DNA of 33,536 nucleotides from Streptomyces sp. SM10 (GCF_002910915.1 NZ_NEUF01000066.1:1-33536); one strand, 5' to 3'; positions 1 to 7,900 are shown, numbered from the stretch's first letter. Program-made: numbers and translations. The notes: generated by a model from the letters alone, not told the origin.

Positions 1-30
1 AGAGTGCGGTACGTGACCTGATGTCCGGTT
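1..30. repeat. Left terminal inverted repeat of the IS
   Basis: It starts AGAGTGCGGTACGT and ends in TGTCCGG plus a T-rich pair, and pairs with 1402-1431. Mismatches lie at repeat positions 10, 15, 17, 20, 21 and 29. Confidence 0.75.
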
Positions 31-79
31 GGTGCTTGGGGTTGGGTGAGGAGTCCTGGTCGGCGGGGCGGACTGGTAC

Positions 80-502
80 TCAGGTGCGGGGCTGAGCGAA
101 CAGGCCGGGTTCGGGTTCGGTGAGAATGCCCCGTGTGACCAGGCGTTTCAGCTTGGACCGGATGCCTTCGGTGTTCTTCGGGAGGATCGGCAGGTCGAGT
201 GCCTCGCACAGGTCGCGGGCCCGCATCGGCTGGCCGGTGTCGGTGAAGGCTGCGAGGATCTGCTGGTAGGCGGGGTGGTCCGGGGCCTCGGGCCGCGGGG
301 AATCGTCGGCGGGCTTGGGTACCGGGATGTTCAGGATGGTCTTGCGGGTGATGCGCAGGTTCTCGGTTTCCGCGTCGAGTTCGCCGAGGCGGGTGGTGAG
401 GTCCTCGATGGACGCGCGGAGCTGCCCGGCCTGCTCGCCGAGTTCGGTCTCCCGGGCCTCGAGGTAGGCAAGGATGGCTCTGATCTGCGGGTTGTCGCTC
501 AT
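80..502 (-). CDS. Small coiled-coil/winged-helix protein coupled to the IS transposase
   Basis: This is a 140-aa protein. Residues about 10-55 are a heptad-like coiled coil rich in E, L, A and T. Residues about 75-135 look like a winged helix-turn-helix (HPAYQQILAAF, then ARDLCEALDLP, ending in IRSKLKRLVTRGIL). Its ATG overlaps the transposase TGA (ATGA at 502-499), so the two genes are probably translationally coupled, and both lie inside the terminal repeats. No known enzyme domain is visible. A DNA-binding accessory or regulatory role in transposition is inference. It could equally be a passenger gene of unknown function. Confidence 0.7.
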   Translation of the reverse strand: MSDNPQIRAILAYLEARETELGEQAGQLRASIEDLTTRLGELDAETENLRITRKTILNIPVPKPADDSPRPEAPDHPAYQQILAAFTDTGQPMRARDLCEALDLPILPKNTEGIRSKLKRLVTRGILTEPEPGLFAQPRT

Positions 503-1329
503 GCGGCCCTCCAGGAGGGCAGGGCGGCGCCGGTGAGCCGGCGGGCCATGACCGAGGTCATCGCCCAGAAGACGCGAGAGCGCGAGGTGGCGGGCCGGTG
601 CTCGTAGTCACGGACCAGGCGGCGGGAGAACATCAGGATTCCGTTCGTCTGCTCCACGATCCACCGCTTGGCCTGCGGGACGAAGCCCTTGTCGGCCGGG
701 TTGCGCTCAACGATCTCGACGTCGATGCCGTACTGCTTGCCGTGGTCGACGACGGCCTTCTTGAACCCCTGGTCGACCAGGGCCTTCTTCACGGTGACCA
801 TCTGGGCGGCCACGCCGTCCAGCAGCGCGATTCCGGCGGCGTTGTCGTGCGCGGACGCAGGCAGGACGACAGCCTCTACGACGAGACCCAGTACGTCCAC
901 GGCCAGGCATCTCTTGCGCCCCGGCACCCGTTTCGCCGCGTCCTTGCCGGTCGTGGCGGCCGGGACGCCGACGGCCACGCGGATGCTCTGGGTGTCCATG
1001 ACGATGAGGCTCGGGTCGGCTAATCGCCGCTTCCTCTCCCGCAGTTGCCACCGCAGCAGATCATGAATGGTCTGGTCGGTGCCATCGTCGCGCCACTTGT
1101 AGAAGTAGTACTTCACCGCGCCGGCGGGCGGCAGGTCGTGGGGCAGCAGGTCCCACTGGCAGCCGCTGCGGTTCTGGTACAGGATCGCGTTCACGATCTC
1201 CCGCATCTCGTATCTGCCCCGATGGCCGCTGACCGACGGATGCGCGGCCTTCCACGCTGTGATCACGGGCTCGACCAGGGCCCACTGCTCGTCGGAAGCG
1301 TCACTCGAGTACGGCTTGCGCATGCTCAT
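499..1329 (-). CDS. IS5-family DDE transposase
   Basis: About 276 aa from the ATG giving MSMRKPYSS; a TTG 12 bases upstream is also possible because no clear Shine-Dalgarno decides the start. The N-terminus (SSDASDEQWALVEPVI, then NAILYQNRSGCQWDLLP) is the DUF4096-type DNA-binding region typical of IS5 transposases. The catalytic core shows D in LIVMDTQSI, a second acidic region around VDQGFKKAVVDHG, and the glutamate in WIVEQTNG followed by FSRRLVRDYE. Length and motif order are normal and the frame is intact, so the element may still be active. It catalyses cut-and-paste transposition at the flanking inverted repeats. Confidence 0.9.
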   Translation of the reverse strand: MSMRKPYSSDASDEQWALVEPVITAWKAAHPSVSGHRGRYEMREIVNAILYQNRSGCQWDLLPHDLPPAGAVKYYFYKWRDDGTDQTIHDLLRWQLRERKRRLADPSLIVMDTQSIRVAVGVPAATTGKDAAKRVPGRKRCLAVDVLGLVVEAVVLPASAHDNAAGIALLDGVAAQMVTVKKALVDQGFKKAVVDHGKQYGIDVEIVERNPADKGFVPQAKRWIVEQTNGILMFSRRLVRDYEHRPATSRSRVFWAMTSVMARRLTGAALPSWRAA

Positions 1330-1401
1330 GCCACAACCCAAGCGAACCCCGAACGCCTGACCGGCGATGATGCCCCAACGTCACACCATCGAGCGATCAC
1401 A

Positions 1402-1431
1402 AGCCGGACAGAAGATTACGTTCCGCACTCT
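1402..1431. repeat. Right terminal inverted repeat of the IS
   Basis: Read on the minus strand it begins AGAGTGCGGAACGT and matches the left end at 24 of 30 positions. It lies about 70 bp upstream of the transposase start, as expected for the transposase-proximal end. Confidence 0.75.
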
Positions 1432-1535
1432 CAGGCAGCACTTGCGCAGGGCCTTCCGGCATCGTCATGCCCAGCACTCTCACACGCCGCACTGACACCC
1501 AGCCCCTGCGGGAGTGATCCAGAGAAACGTCCTAG

Positions 1536-2714
1536 CTAGTTCAGGACGGGAAGCGAGGTCAGACCGCGTACAAGACGGGCGTGCCGCCACTGAAGCTGGT
1601 CGGGCGGTACGGCGAGCCGGAGGCCCGGGAACCGTGTCAGTACCGCGCGCAGCGCGATTTCGGCCTCGGCCTTGGCCAGGGGAGCGCCGACGCAGCGGTG
1701 GATACCGTGCCCGAAGGCGAGGTGGCCGGCAGCGTCCCGGTTCGCATCGAGCTGGTCCGGTGACGGGAACCGTTCCGGGTCGCGGTTGGCGGCTCCGAGG
1801 GCGACCAGCACCGGTGCGCCTGCCGGGATGTCGGTGCCGCCGAGCGTGATGGCCTCCGTGGTGTACCGGAAGGTGGCCGTGCTGACGGGGGAGTCGAATC
1901 GAAGTAGTTCGTCCAGCACCGCAGGGATGTCGTTTGGGTTCTGGCGGAGGCGGTCGAGTTCGGCCGGGTGCTGGAGCAGGGAGAGGGTCGCGTTGCCGAG
2001 GAAGTTGGTGGTGGTCTCGTGACCTGCCACGAGTAGGAGCACCGCGAGGGAGACCAGTTCCTCCTCACTGAGCCGGTCGTGGCCGTCGCGAGCCGAGATC
2101 AGGCGGTCGAGGAGCGAGTTGCCGGGGTGTCGGCGCTTGGCGGCGATGAGCTCTGTCATGTAGTCGGCCAGGGAGTGCGAGGCCGCGTCGATGACGCCAG
2201 GCTGTCCCGCCGCGAACAGTTCGCCGGACCAGCGCCGGATGTTGGGCCGGTCTTCCTCCGGTACTCCGAGCAGTTCGCAGATCACGATGACGGGTAGCGG
2301 GACGGCCAAGCCGGTCATGAAGTCGAGGGGCTCACCGACAGGCCACTGGTCCAGCAGGTCGTCGGTGACCCTGGCGATGAACGGGCGCAGTTCCGCGACC
2401 GCCCCGGTCGTGAACGCCTTGGTGACCAGCTTGCGCAGCCGGGTGTGCTCGGGCGGGTCGCTCGAGAGCATGTTGTGTGCCACTGCGGGGTGGAGGCGCC
2501 GCTTTGATTCCTTGCCCGCGAAGAACGCGGCGGTGTCCTTCGAGAGCCGGGCGTCGGCGAGCGCTTCCCGGGCTTCGGCGTATCCGGTGACCAGGTAGCT
2601 GAGGCGCCCGCCGGATCCACCGGCTACGGCTTGTACGGGGCATGCCGAGCGCAAGGCCGCGTAAGTGGGATATGGGTCCTGGAGGAAGCGGGGGTCCTGA
2701 GTCGGGTCGGTCAT
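1536..2714 (-). CDS. Cytochrome P450 (bacterial class I, CYP105/107-like)
   Basis: A 392-aa soluble haem monooxygenase starting MTDPTQDPRF. It carries all signature motifs: the I-helix oxygen-binding AGHETTT, the K-helix ELLR (ExxR), and the haem-cysteine loop FGHGIHRCVGAPLAKAE. The early motif SSDPPEHTRLRKLV is typical of Streptomyces P450s. The start chosen is the ATG at 2714; the frame is open further upstream but that part is low-complexity and overlaps the next gene. It is the last gene of a minus-strand group, 19 bp after the membrane-protein gene, and no ferredoxin or reductase gene lies nearby. The substrate cannot be told from sequence. Confidence 0.93.
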   Translation of the reverse strand: MTDPTQDPRFLQDPYPTYAALRSACPVQAVAGGSGGRLSYLVTGYAEAREALADARLSKDTAAFFAGKESKRRLHPAVAHNMLSSDPPEHTRLRKLVTKAFTTGAVAELRPFIARVTDDLLDQWPVGEPLDFMTGLAVPLPVIVICELLGVPEEDRPNIRRWSGELFAAGQPGVIDAASHSLADYMTELIAAKRRHPGNSLLDRLISARDGHDRLSEEELVSLAVLLLVAGHETTTNFLGNATLSLLQHPAELDRLRQNPNDIPAVLDELLRFDSPVSTATFRYTTEAITLGGTDIPAGAPVLVALGAANRDPERFPSPDQLDANRDAAGHLAFGHGIHRCVGAPLAKAEAEIALRAVLTRFPGLRLAVPPDQLQWRHARLVRGLTSLPVLN

Positions 2715-2733
2715 GTCTTCAGGTTCCAATCGT

Positions 2734-3900
2734 TCATGGCCGGCCGTCGTCGCCGACACGCCCGACGCGGGCGTAGGCGTCGGCCACCAGGAGGAGCCAC
2801 TGTGTGTCGGCAAGAAGATCCTCGCGGGCGGCGGCGTCTACCGACGGAGGTGCGACTTCGTCCGCGTACCGGCCGGCCTTCGAGTCCGCCAGTGCAGCTC
2901 GTACGACAGCCGCCTCCACGGCGGCGGCGCTCTGCTCGGTAGTGGTGCGGAAGTTCGACGCCGCGCTCTCCTGCACCCTGCGCGACCGGTACGGCCGGAG
3001 GGCGAGGATGCCGTCGCTGATCTCGATGACGCGCCGCTGCAGCCGGAAGTCGGAGTCGGCGGAGCTGCCTTCGACGTCCTCGGCCGACGACAGGACGATC
3101 TGCGGCATCTCGGCTGCCAGGTCCTGCCAAAGGGGGCGGAGCGACTCGAAGGACCGGGTTTCCCAGCGACGACGGCGGGCTTGGTTGATCGGGTAGAGGA
3201 CAGCAGGCCACGTGAGGCCGAGGCAGATCAGTAGGACGGCGATTGCCGGGGAGGTGACGCTGAAGGCGCACGTCGAGGTCACGAGCGATGAGCATTGCGC
3301 GTGCGTTTCGTCGCCCAGTCCCAGACCAAGGCCGACGATGCGCGTCAGCTTGTAGACGACGTAGACGAGAGCGAACACGCAGCCTGCCGCCGCCACCCGC
3401 AACCCGACCCGGATGCTGTCGCGCCGAGTTGCTTTCGACTGGCGTACGGCCTGCATCAGGAAGTCGACCACGGAGAACCCGAGGAAGGAAATGTAGGGGA
3501 GTAGATAGAGCGCGTAAACCTGCGGAGAACGATCTGTCAGCTGCTCATAGGCGAACAGCGCGGTCATGGCGACGACCGACGCGGTGAGCAGGGCGAGACG
3601 GACCCTGATGCGCCGCCGCGCCTCGTAGGGTTCGAGGTTGAGCTGGAAGGAAACGGCCAGGACCGCTGTGGCGGCACCCAGAGAAGCGCAGTTACTCAGC
3701 AGTCGGCCGACGTGCGGCACGATCGACTCCGCGACGTTCCTGAACAGCGGCGCATAGGAGGCGAAGGCCATGGCGAAGGAGCCGAGAAGCGCGCCCATGG
3801 CCGACGTACCGGTCGGCCGGGGCGTTCCGCGTCCGAGCACCCAGTAGCCGGCTATGGACGCGAGCAGCAACGCCATCCCGAGGAAGACAGCGTTCGTCAT
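2734..3900 (-). CDS. DUF6545 / MAB_1171c-like integral membrane protein
   Basis: 388 aa. The first about 240 residues form roughly seven hydrophobic segments (examples: FLGMALLLASIAGYWVLG, LLTASVVAMTALFAYE, AIAVLLICLGLTWPAVLY). The C-terminal 150 residues are soluble and contain RVIEISDGILALRPY. This pattern matches the family often named 'MAB_1171c family putative transporter', which recurs in actinomycetes next to an IrrE-type peptidase. Its ATG overlaps the stop of the upstream immA-like gene (ATGA at 3900-3897), implying coupled translation. A transport function is not demonstrated; it could instead be a membrane sensor or anchor. Confidence 0.75.
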   Translation of the reverse strand: MTNAVFLGMALLLASIAGYWVLGRGTPRPTGTSAMGALLGSFAMAFASYAPLFRNVAESIVPHVGRLLSNCASLGAATAVLAVSFQLNLEPYEARRRIRVRLALLTASVVAMTALFAYEQLTDRSPQVYALYLLPYISFLGFSVVDFLMQAVRQSKATRRDSIRVGLRVAAAGCVFALVYVVYKLTRIVGLGLGLGDETHAQCSSLVTSTCAFSVTSPAIAVLLICLGLTWPAVLYPINQARRRRWETRSFESLRPLWQDLAAEMPQIVLSSAEDVEGSSADSDFRLQRRVIEISDGILALRPYRSRRVQESAASNFRTTTEQSAAAVEAAVVRAALADSKAGRYADEVAPPSVDAAAREDLLADTQWLLLVADAYARVGRVGDDGRP

Positions 3901-4439
3901 GCGCGGAGGCGACCTCTCCTGATGGGCTGGGCGAAGAGAGCTTCCCAGCTGTCCGGGCCCCTCTCGGGGCGGTGCGGAGGGGCCTCGCGTTCGCGGTAGA
4001 TGCGTTGGCGGACGACCGTCGCCATCATCTCCGCCTCGCGCTCATCAGCAGTCGAGTAACTCGTCCGCCCGGACATACGCATCACCAGCGTCGGGTTGAC
4101 CCCCAGGGAGCGGGCCGTGTCCGCGTTGACCTCCAGGCTTCCCGGATGGTCGCAGTACACGTGGCACAGCTCGTGCGTGAGGATGTGCCGCTGGTGGTGG
4201 ACGGACGTGCCCTCCTCGTAGAAGAGGAGATCGGCGTCCGGGGTCTCGATTCTCATTCCGCACGGCGCTTCGACCGCGCCGAGCGTGCTCAGCGGCTGCA
4301 GGACGATGGGCTTCCCGCGAAGCTCGGCTATGGCCTCGCTCAACTGGCGGGTGGTGAATCGGTGCGGCAGACGTAGGAGGTCGATCTGCTCTTCGCACGA
4401 TGCGCGCAGTCGACGCGTGTCGACTTCTGGCAAGGACAC
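3897..4439 (-). CDS. ImmA/IrrE-family zinc metallopeptidase
   Basis: 180 aa from a GTG at 4439, chosen because GGGGAG (4449-4444) precedes it by 4 bases; upstream in-frame sequence is low quality. The zinc site is visible as HILTHELCHVYCDH (HExxH), followed by a downstream helix with EREAEMMATVVRQR that can supply the third ligand. ImmA of ICEBs1 and IrrE of Deinococcus cleave XRE-type repressors to derepress genes. Here an XRE regulator gene lies divergently 340 bp away, which suggests the substrate. It heads a minus-strand operon with the membrane protein and P450. Confidence 0.85.
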   Translation of the reverse strand: MSLPEVDTRRLRASCEEQIDLLRLPHRFTTRQLSEAIAELRGKPIVLQPLSTLGAVEAPCGMRIETPDADLLFYEEGTSVHHQRHILTHELCHVYCDHPGSLEVNADTARSLGVNPTLVMRMSGRTSYSTADEREAEMMATVVRQRIYREREAPPHRPERGPDSWEALFAQPIRRGRLRA

Positions 4440-4780
4440 GGTGCTCCCCTTCGGCCTCGGCGGTGCGTCAACTTGTGGGTGACGGAAGCCCGAGGATGCC
4501 AAGAGAAGGCAGGAACTCACTCTTCCTGGAAGTGGCAGTTCCGATTACGCATGGTGATTGGCGGAGGGGGTGAGCCTTCCCGGTCGCACCTCCTCACCGT
4601 TTGCCGGAAACGCAGGGGGCCGGTGATTCGGGCGCGAGGCGGTTCGCACTCTGAGTAGTTGATTACTTGATTATCCGTTATGTCTGACTACGCTGAATGA
4701 CTGAACCATGATCGACCGGATGGGAGGTTGGGCGCCCTATGGTGCATGTCACCCAGTGAGCGCATCTTAGGCTCGCCCTT
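4440..4780. promoter_or_regulatory. Divergent intergenic region between immA-like and xre-like genes
   Basis: A 341-bp region without a gene. Its centre is conspicuously AT-richer than the surroundings and holds a direct repeat TTGATTAC/TTGATTAT (4659-4674, period 8), a plausible regulator site. The plus-strand gene has no Shine-Dalgarno; a TAGGCT hexamer at 4768-4773 sits at the right distance for a leaderless transcript starting at the ATG at 4781. Promoter calls are weak and by eye only. Confidence 0.35.
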
Positions 4781-5623
4781 ATGGACGTGCGGGGCGGGCG
4801 GTTCGCGGGTGGCGAAGGTGGCGGCGAGTCGCTGCCTGAGCTGCTGCAATCGTGGCGGCGGCGGGTGAATCCCGATGAGATCCCCGGGCTGACCTCTCCG
4901 AGCCGTAGGGCGAAGGGGCTGACGCAGCGTGACGTGGCTCGGCTGACCGGGGTGAGTGAACGCTGGTACGGGTCGCTGGAGCGGGGCATGGAAGCCAAGT
5001 ACTCCGCTGACTTTCTCGATCGACTCTCGTCGGTGCTGGGGCTGAGTCGCGCTGAGCGCGATGCCCTGTACCTGATGGCGGTGGGCCATCCGCCGGTGGT
5101 CGCCGCGGTTCCGGAGGCCGATGCGGCGGCGGAGATGGACGAGGTGCTGCAGCGGTTCCTGGACGGCCAGGCCCCCGATCCCGCCTTCGTGACGGACCTC
5201 GCCTGGAACGTGATCGGCTACAACGAGCCGCTGCTGGACTGGTTTCCGTGGGCGGCTCACCAGGCCAATCAGATGCGGTGGGCGTTTCTGAGTCCGGAGG
5301 CCCACGAGCAGCTCGTGAACTGGGAGCAGGACTGGGCTCGCTCCTACCTCGGCCAGATTCGCTACGAGCGCGCCCGCCATCCGGGCCACGAAGCGCTGCA
5401 GCAGCTGGAGCGCGACATCCTCACGAGTTCCCCGGCCGCACGGCAGATGTGGGACCGCCGCGAGGTGGTCGAACACGCCGACGGAGCCCTGCGCAGGCTT
5501 CGACTTCCCCACCATCGAGGCCGAGAAGTCGGCGTGCGGATCATGGCCCTGCGGCCCATGCGTAGCGACCGTCTCCGGGTGATCGTGCTGATGGAAGCCG
5601 ACTCTGAACCTGCCGAGACGTGA
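4781..5623 (+). CDS. XRE-family regulator with MmyB-like ligand-binding domain
   Basis: 280 aa. Residues about 15-100 are an XRE helix-turn-helix (KGLTQRDVARLTGVSERWYGSLERG). Residues about 115-275 match the MmyB-like domain (DPAFVTDLAWNVIGYNEPLLDW, then the C-terminal strand region LRVIVLMEAD). Such proteins are frequent Streptomyces regulators next to the genes they control. It diverges from an ImmA/IrrE peptidase operon, so it is a candidate repressor or activator of that operon and a candidate peptidase substrate (inference). The ATG used has no upstream Shine-Dalgarno, so it may be translated from a leaderless mRNA. Confidence 0.88.
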   Translation: MDVRGGRFAGGEGGGESLPELLQSWRRRVNPDEIPGLTSPSRRAKGLTQRDVARLTGVSERWYGSLERGMEAKYSADFLDRLSSVLGLSRAERDALYLMAVGHPPVVAAVPEADAAAEMDEVLQRFLDGQAPDPAFVTDLAWNVIGYNEPLLDWFPWAAHQANQMRWAFLSPEAHEQLVNWEQDWARSYLGQIRYERARHPGHEALQQLERDILTSSPAARQMWDRREVVEHADGALRRLRLPHHRGREVGVRIMALRPMRSDRLRVIVLMEADSEPAET

Positions 5624-5665
5624 TCGACGGGAGCGGTGCGCGCTGCTCTGTGTGCGGCCAAGTCC

Positions 5666-6112
5666 TTACTTGTCGTCGAGCAGTCCCGACGCTTCCGCCT
5701 CGTCGGGCATTCCTTCCAGTCGTCGGGCCTGGTCGATCACGGTGTTCACCATGCTCAGGCTCGAAGCGCTGAGACCGTTCGCGCGCAGGGCGACCCGGCG
5801 CACCTCCTGGTCGCGCATGGCGGCGACCAGCTGGATCTCGGCACGCTGGCGCTCCGCCTCCTCCTCGTCGAAGAAATAGCCCGGGTTCACGCCGAAGAAG
5901 CCGGCCAATGCTCGGATGGTCTGCATCTTCGGGTTCGAGTTGGTGCCGGTGCGGAGCTGCTGGATGGCGCTTGCGGAGATGGTGACGCCGGAGGTGTCAC
6001 GGATGCCCTGCGAGACCTCCGCGTAGGTGTAAGAGCCGCGGCCCTTCGGGTGTACCTCTCGGAACAGGTAGTCGAGCAACTCCGAGAAGGTGCGCTCGCG
6101 CGATTCGGTCAT
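5666..6112 (-). CDS. EspR-like helix-turn-helix regulator
   Basis: 148 aa. The N-terminal layout (FREVHPKGRGSYTYAEVSQ, then SASAIQQLRTGTNSNP, then IRALAGFFGVNPGYFFDEE) parallels mycobacterial EspR, a nucleoid-associated regulator of ESX-1 secretion genes. The C-terminal part (VAAMRDQEVRRVALRANGLS, then a final amphipathic helix) corresponds to the EspR dimerisation region. It converges with the xre gene (42 bp between stops) and diverges from the replication module, so it may regulate that module through the inverted repeat 75 bp upstream of its start. A direct link to a type VII system is unproven. Confidence 0.8.
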   Translation of the reverse strand: MTESRERTFSELLDYLFREVHPKGRGSYTYAEVSQGIRDTSGVTISASAIQQLRTGTNSNPKMQTIRALAGFFGVNPGYFFDEEEAERQRAEIQLVAAMRDQEVRRVALRANGLSASSLSMVNTVIDQARRLEGMPDEAEASGLLDDK

Positions 6113-6186
6113 CTCCAGATCTCCGTCATGGAGGCCATCATATCCACCTCAGTGGTGATCATGGTTGGCCAGGTCCAGTGTCTCGC

Positions 6187-6250
6187 CATTGCAGTTGACG
6201 ATATGACGTAACTGCAATGTACGTTGTTCATCGGAAACATCCATTGCAGT
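6187..6250. promoter_or_regulatory. Operator-like sites: CATTGCAGTT inverted repeat plus a third half-site
   Basis: CATTGCAGTT (6187-6196) is perfectly inverted as AACTGCAATG (6210-6219) with a 13-bp spacer, and a third direct copy CATTGCAGT lies at 6242-6250. A plausible plus-strand -35 element TTGACG (6195-6200) lies partly inside the repeat, so binding would block a rightward promoter. The site lies between the EspR-like gene and the replication genes. Confidence 0.6.
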
Positions 6251-6552
6251 GTTCCGCTGCTGGTGGGGGCAGGTCTATGGAAGCTGGACTTGGGCCGAGG
6301 GTCGCCATATGGTCCTGGTGCCCACAGGCGGAGATCACTGGCTGACGGAACAGCCGGGAGGGGAAGGAGACGAGCACGCGCGGGTCATGACGACCGCAGG
6401 GTGCGCAGGGGTGGATGAGACCGGCGCCCGGGAGCTACCAACTCCCGAGCACCGGGCCGACACCCCGAGGGGTACCGATCCACATCTCGCGGGCGGCGGG
6501 GCTTTTGCACGAGAACCGCCGCACCGCGTTCCTACGAACAACGGAGTATCAC
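6251..6552. other. Leader region of the replication module, no convincing gene
   Basis: About 300 bp between the operator and the first gene. It contains small inverted repeats such as CGGGAG/CTCCCG around 6428-6452. A plus-strand reading frame crosses it but lacks convincing codon bias, and no known riboswitch was recognised. It may be an untranslated leader. Confidence 0.3.
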
Positions 6553-6879
6553 ATGCTCGCCACGCCGAGCGTCAACCCGGCCTGCCCGGATACCGAACGA
6601 CAGCACCGTCTCGCTGCTCAGCTCGCAGAGATGATCCCGGGCGCGGTCACGATCCGAGTCAGCCTCACCGACCCGAGCCGGGCATGGCCCCACCCGCGTG
6701 CCGCTATCCGGGACGAGGGCGGGAAAGTCCTGGAGGTGAGCCGGACGACGGCGACGGTCGCTGCGCGCTGGATCCTGCGGGTCTGGCCGGAGGCGGACTG
6801 GACCCGGCCGCACACCTTCGACATCCAACGCGCCGCCCTCACCTGCAGCGACCTGGCCGCTGTCGGTCGGAGCCGCTGA
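6553..6879 (+). CDS. Conserved-looking small protein of unknown function
   Basis: 108 aa from the ATG at 6553, preceded by ACGGAG with a 6-base gap; the frame is open upstream but the start is set by this ribosome site. The sequence is a compact alpha/beta-looking protein (LAAQLAEMIPGAVTIRVSL, then KVLEVSRTTATVAARWILRV) with no recognised catalytic motif and no cysteines besides two scattered ones. It lies one base before the replication initiator gene, so it is probably co-transcribed with it. I do not recognise the family; a replication accessory or regulatory role is only a guess from context. Confidence 0.65.
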   Translation: MLATPSVNPACPDTERQHRLAAQLAEMIPGAVTIRVSLTDPSRAWPHPRAAIRDEGGKVLEVSRTTATVAARWILRVWPEADWTRPHTFDIQRAALTCSDLAAVGRSR

Positions 6880-6880
6880 C

Positions 6881-7900
6881 ATGGCCCGGATACGCACCAT
6901 CAAGCCGGAGGCGTTCTTCTCCGAGTCGCTCGCCGAAGTGAGCGTCGAGGCCGAGCGGACCTTCTTCGGCCTCCTCACGCAGGCCGACGACCACGGACGG
7001 CACCGCGACAACGCCGCGATCATCGCTGGGCTCCTGTGGCCCCTGCGCGCCGAGCACACCTCGGTCCACGTCGAGGACGATCTCCACCAGCTCGCGAGCG
7101 CCGGCCTGATCTGCCGGTACACCGGCTGCGACGGCCGCCGCTACCTCCACATCGTGACCTGGTCCGAGCACCAGAAGATCGACAAGCCGAGCCAGTCCCG
7201 CCTGCCCTCCTGCCCGCAGCACCAGACTGCCGACCGGTGCGGTCCCTGCAAGGGCAACTGCACCAAGCAGACCGAGGGCTCGCCCACCACTCCCGGAGGG
7301 CTCGCCGAGACCTCGCCAAACGCTCCCCGACCCTTCGATCTGCCCGCCCAGGCCACCTCGACGTCTTCCGGGCACGCGATTGTGTCCCCGGCCGACCGGC
7401 AGGAAGCCACCGATCACCTGGTCGACGTCCCTGGCGGCTCCCGATCGGAAACCCGAGGTCAGGAGGCATTCCTCGAGGACTCCTCGAACCTTCCCCGAAG
7501 CCTCCCCGAAGGCTCGGCGCCTGGATCTAGGATCTTGGATCCTGGATCTCTTGTCCCTACGGGGCACACAGCGCCCGTAGCCGGCATCTCCGCCAAGGAC
7601 CTCGTCGGGGAGTACGTCGCCGGGTGCGACCAGCGCCCCCCGAGCGACGTGATCGGGCACCTCGGACGGATCATCAAGAAGCTCCTGGACGAGGGCATCG
7701 CACCGGCGCACATCCGAGCCGGGCTGGCGAACTTCACGGCCAACCCCAAGCACCCGAGCGTGCTGACCAGCATGGTCAACGAGGCGATGAACGCTCGCCC
7801 CGACGGTTTGGCGCGGCCGGGAATCCGGCCTAACGTGCCCGCCCACCAGGCGTGGACCAACCCGGCCAACGCTTCTGCCGCCTACGCCGAGGAGCTGTGA
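6881..7900 (+). CDS. Replication initiator-like protein (phage replisome-organiser/DnaD type)
   Basis: 339 aa. It starts MARIRTIKPEAFFSE and continues with a winged-helix domain of about 95 residues (ERTFFGLLTQADDHGRHRDN, then LHQLASAGLICRY), the pattern of phage and plasmid DnaD-like replisome organisers. A cysteine/histidine cluster at about residues 110-125 (CPQHQ, then RCGPCKGNC) may bind zinc. A long proline/serine-rich linker follows, then a helical C-terminal domain (ISAKDLVGEYVAGCDQ onward). The next gene encodes a DnaC-like ATPase and overlaps it by one base, the classic initiator/loader pair. The linker DNA contains four tandem 7-bp repeats, a candidate internal origin. Confidence 0.78.
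   Translation: MARIRTIKPEAFFSESLAEVSVEAERTFFGLLTQADDHGRHRDNAAIIAGLLWPLRAEHTSVHVEDDLHQLASAGLICRYTGCDGRRYLHIVTWSEHQKIDKPSQSRLPSCPQHQTADRCGPCKGNCTKQTEGSPTTPGGLAETSPNAPRPFDLPAQATSTSSGHAIVSPADRQEATDHLVDVPGGSRSETRGQEAFLEDSSNLPRSLPEGSAPGSRILDPGSLVPTGHTAPVAGISAKDLVGEYVAGCDQRPPSDVIGHLGRIIKKLLDEGIAPAHIRAGLANFTANPKHPSVLTSMVNEAMNARPDGLARPGIRPNVPAHQAWTNPANASAAYAEEL
7522..7549. repeat. Four tandem 7-bp repeats inside the initiator gene (candidate iterons)
   Basis: TGGATCT, AGGATCT, TGGATCC and TGGATCT occupy 7522-7549 without gaps, sharing the core GGATC. A pair of TCCCCGAAG copies lies just upstream (7492-7500 and 7503-7511). They fall in the linker-coding part of the initiator gene, the position of the origin iterons in phage lambda O and similar initiator genes. 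Confidence 0.6.

Larger units (their letters stand above)
1..1431 (-). mobile_element. IS5-type insertion sequence (IS4/IS5 DDE superfamily)
   Basis: The element is bounded by imperfect terminal inverted repeats: positions 1-30 and the reverse complement of 1402-1431 agree at 24 of 30 bases by hand alignment, both outer ends reading AGAGTGCGG. Between them lie a DDE transposase and a small overlapping second gene, both on the minus strand. The window begins exactly at, or just inside, the left end, so the target-site duplication cannot be checked; the base after the right end is 1432. The roughly 1.4-kb length is normal for the group. Confidence 0.8.

Noticed and set aside
6249..6941. A long plus-strand frame running through the leader and the 108-aa gene
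   Set aside because: Its codon bias is poor, and the better-supported gene with a clear ribosome site at 6541-6546 lies in another frame.
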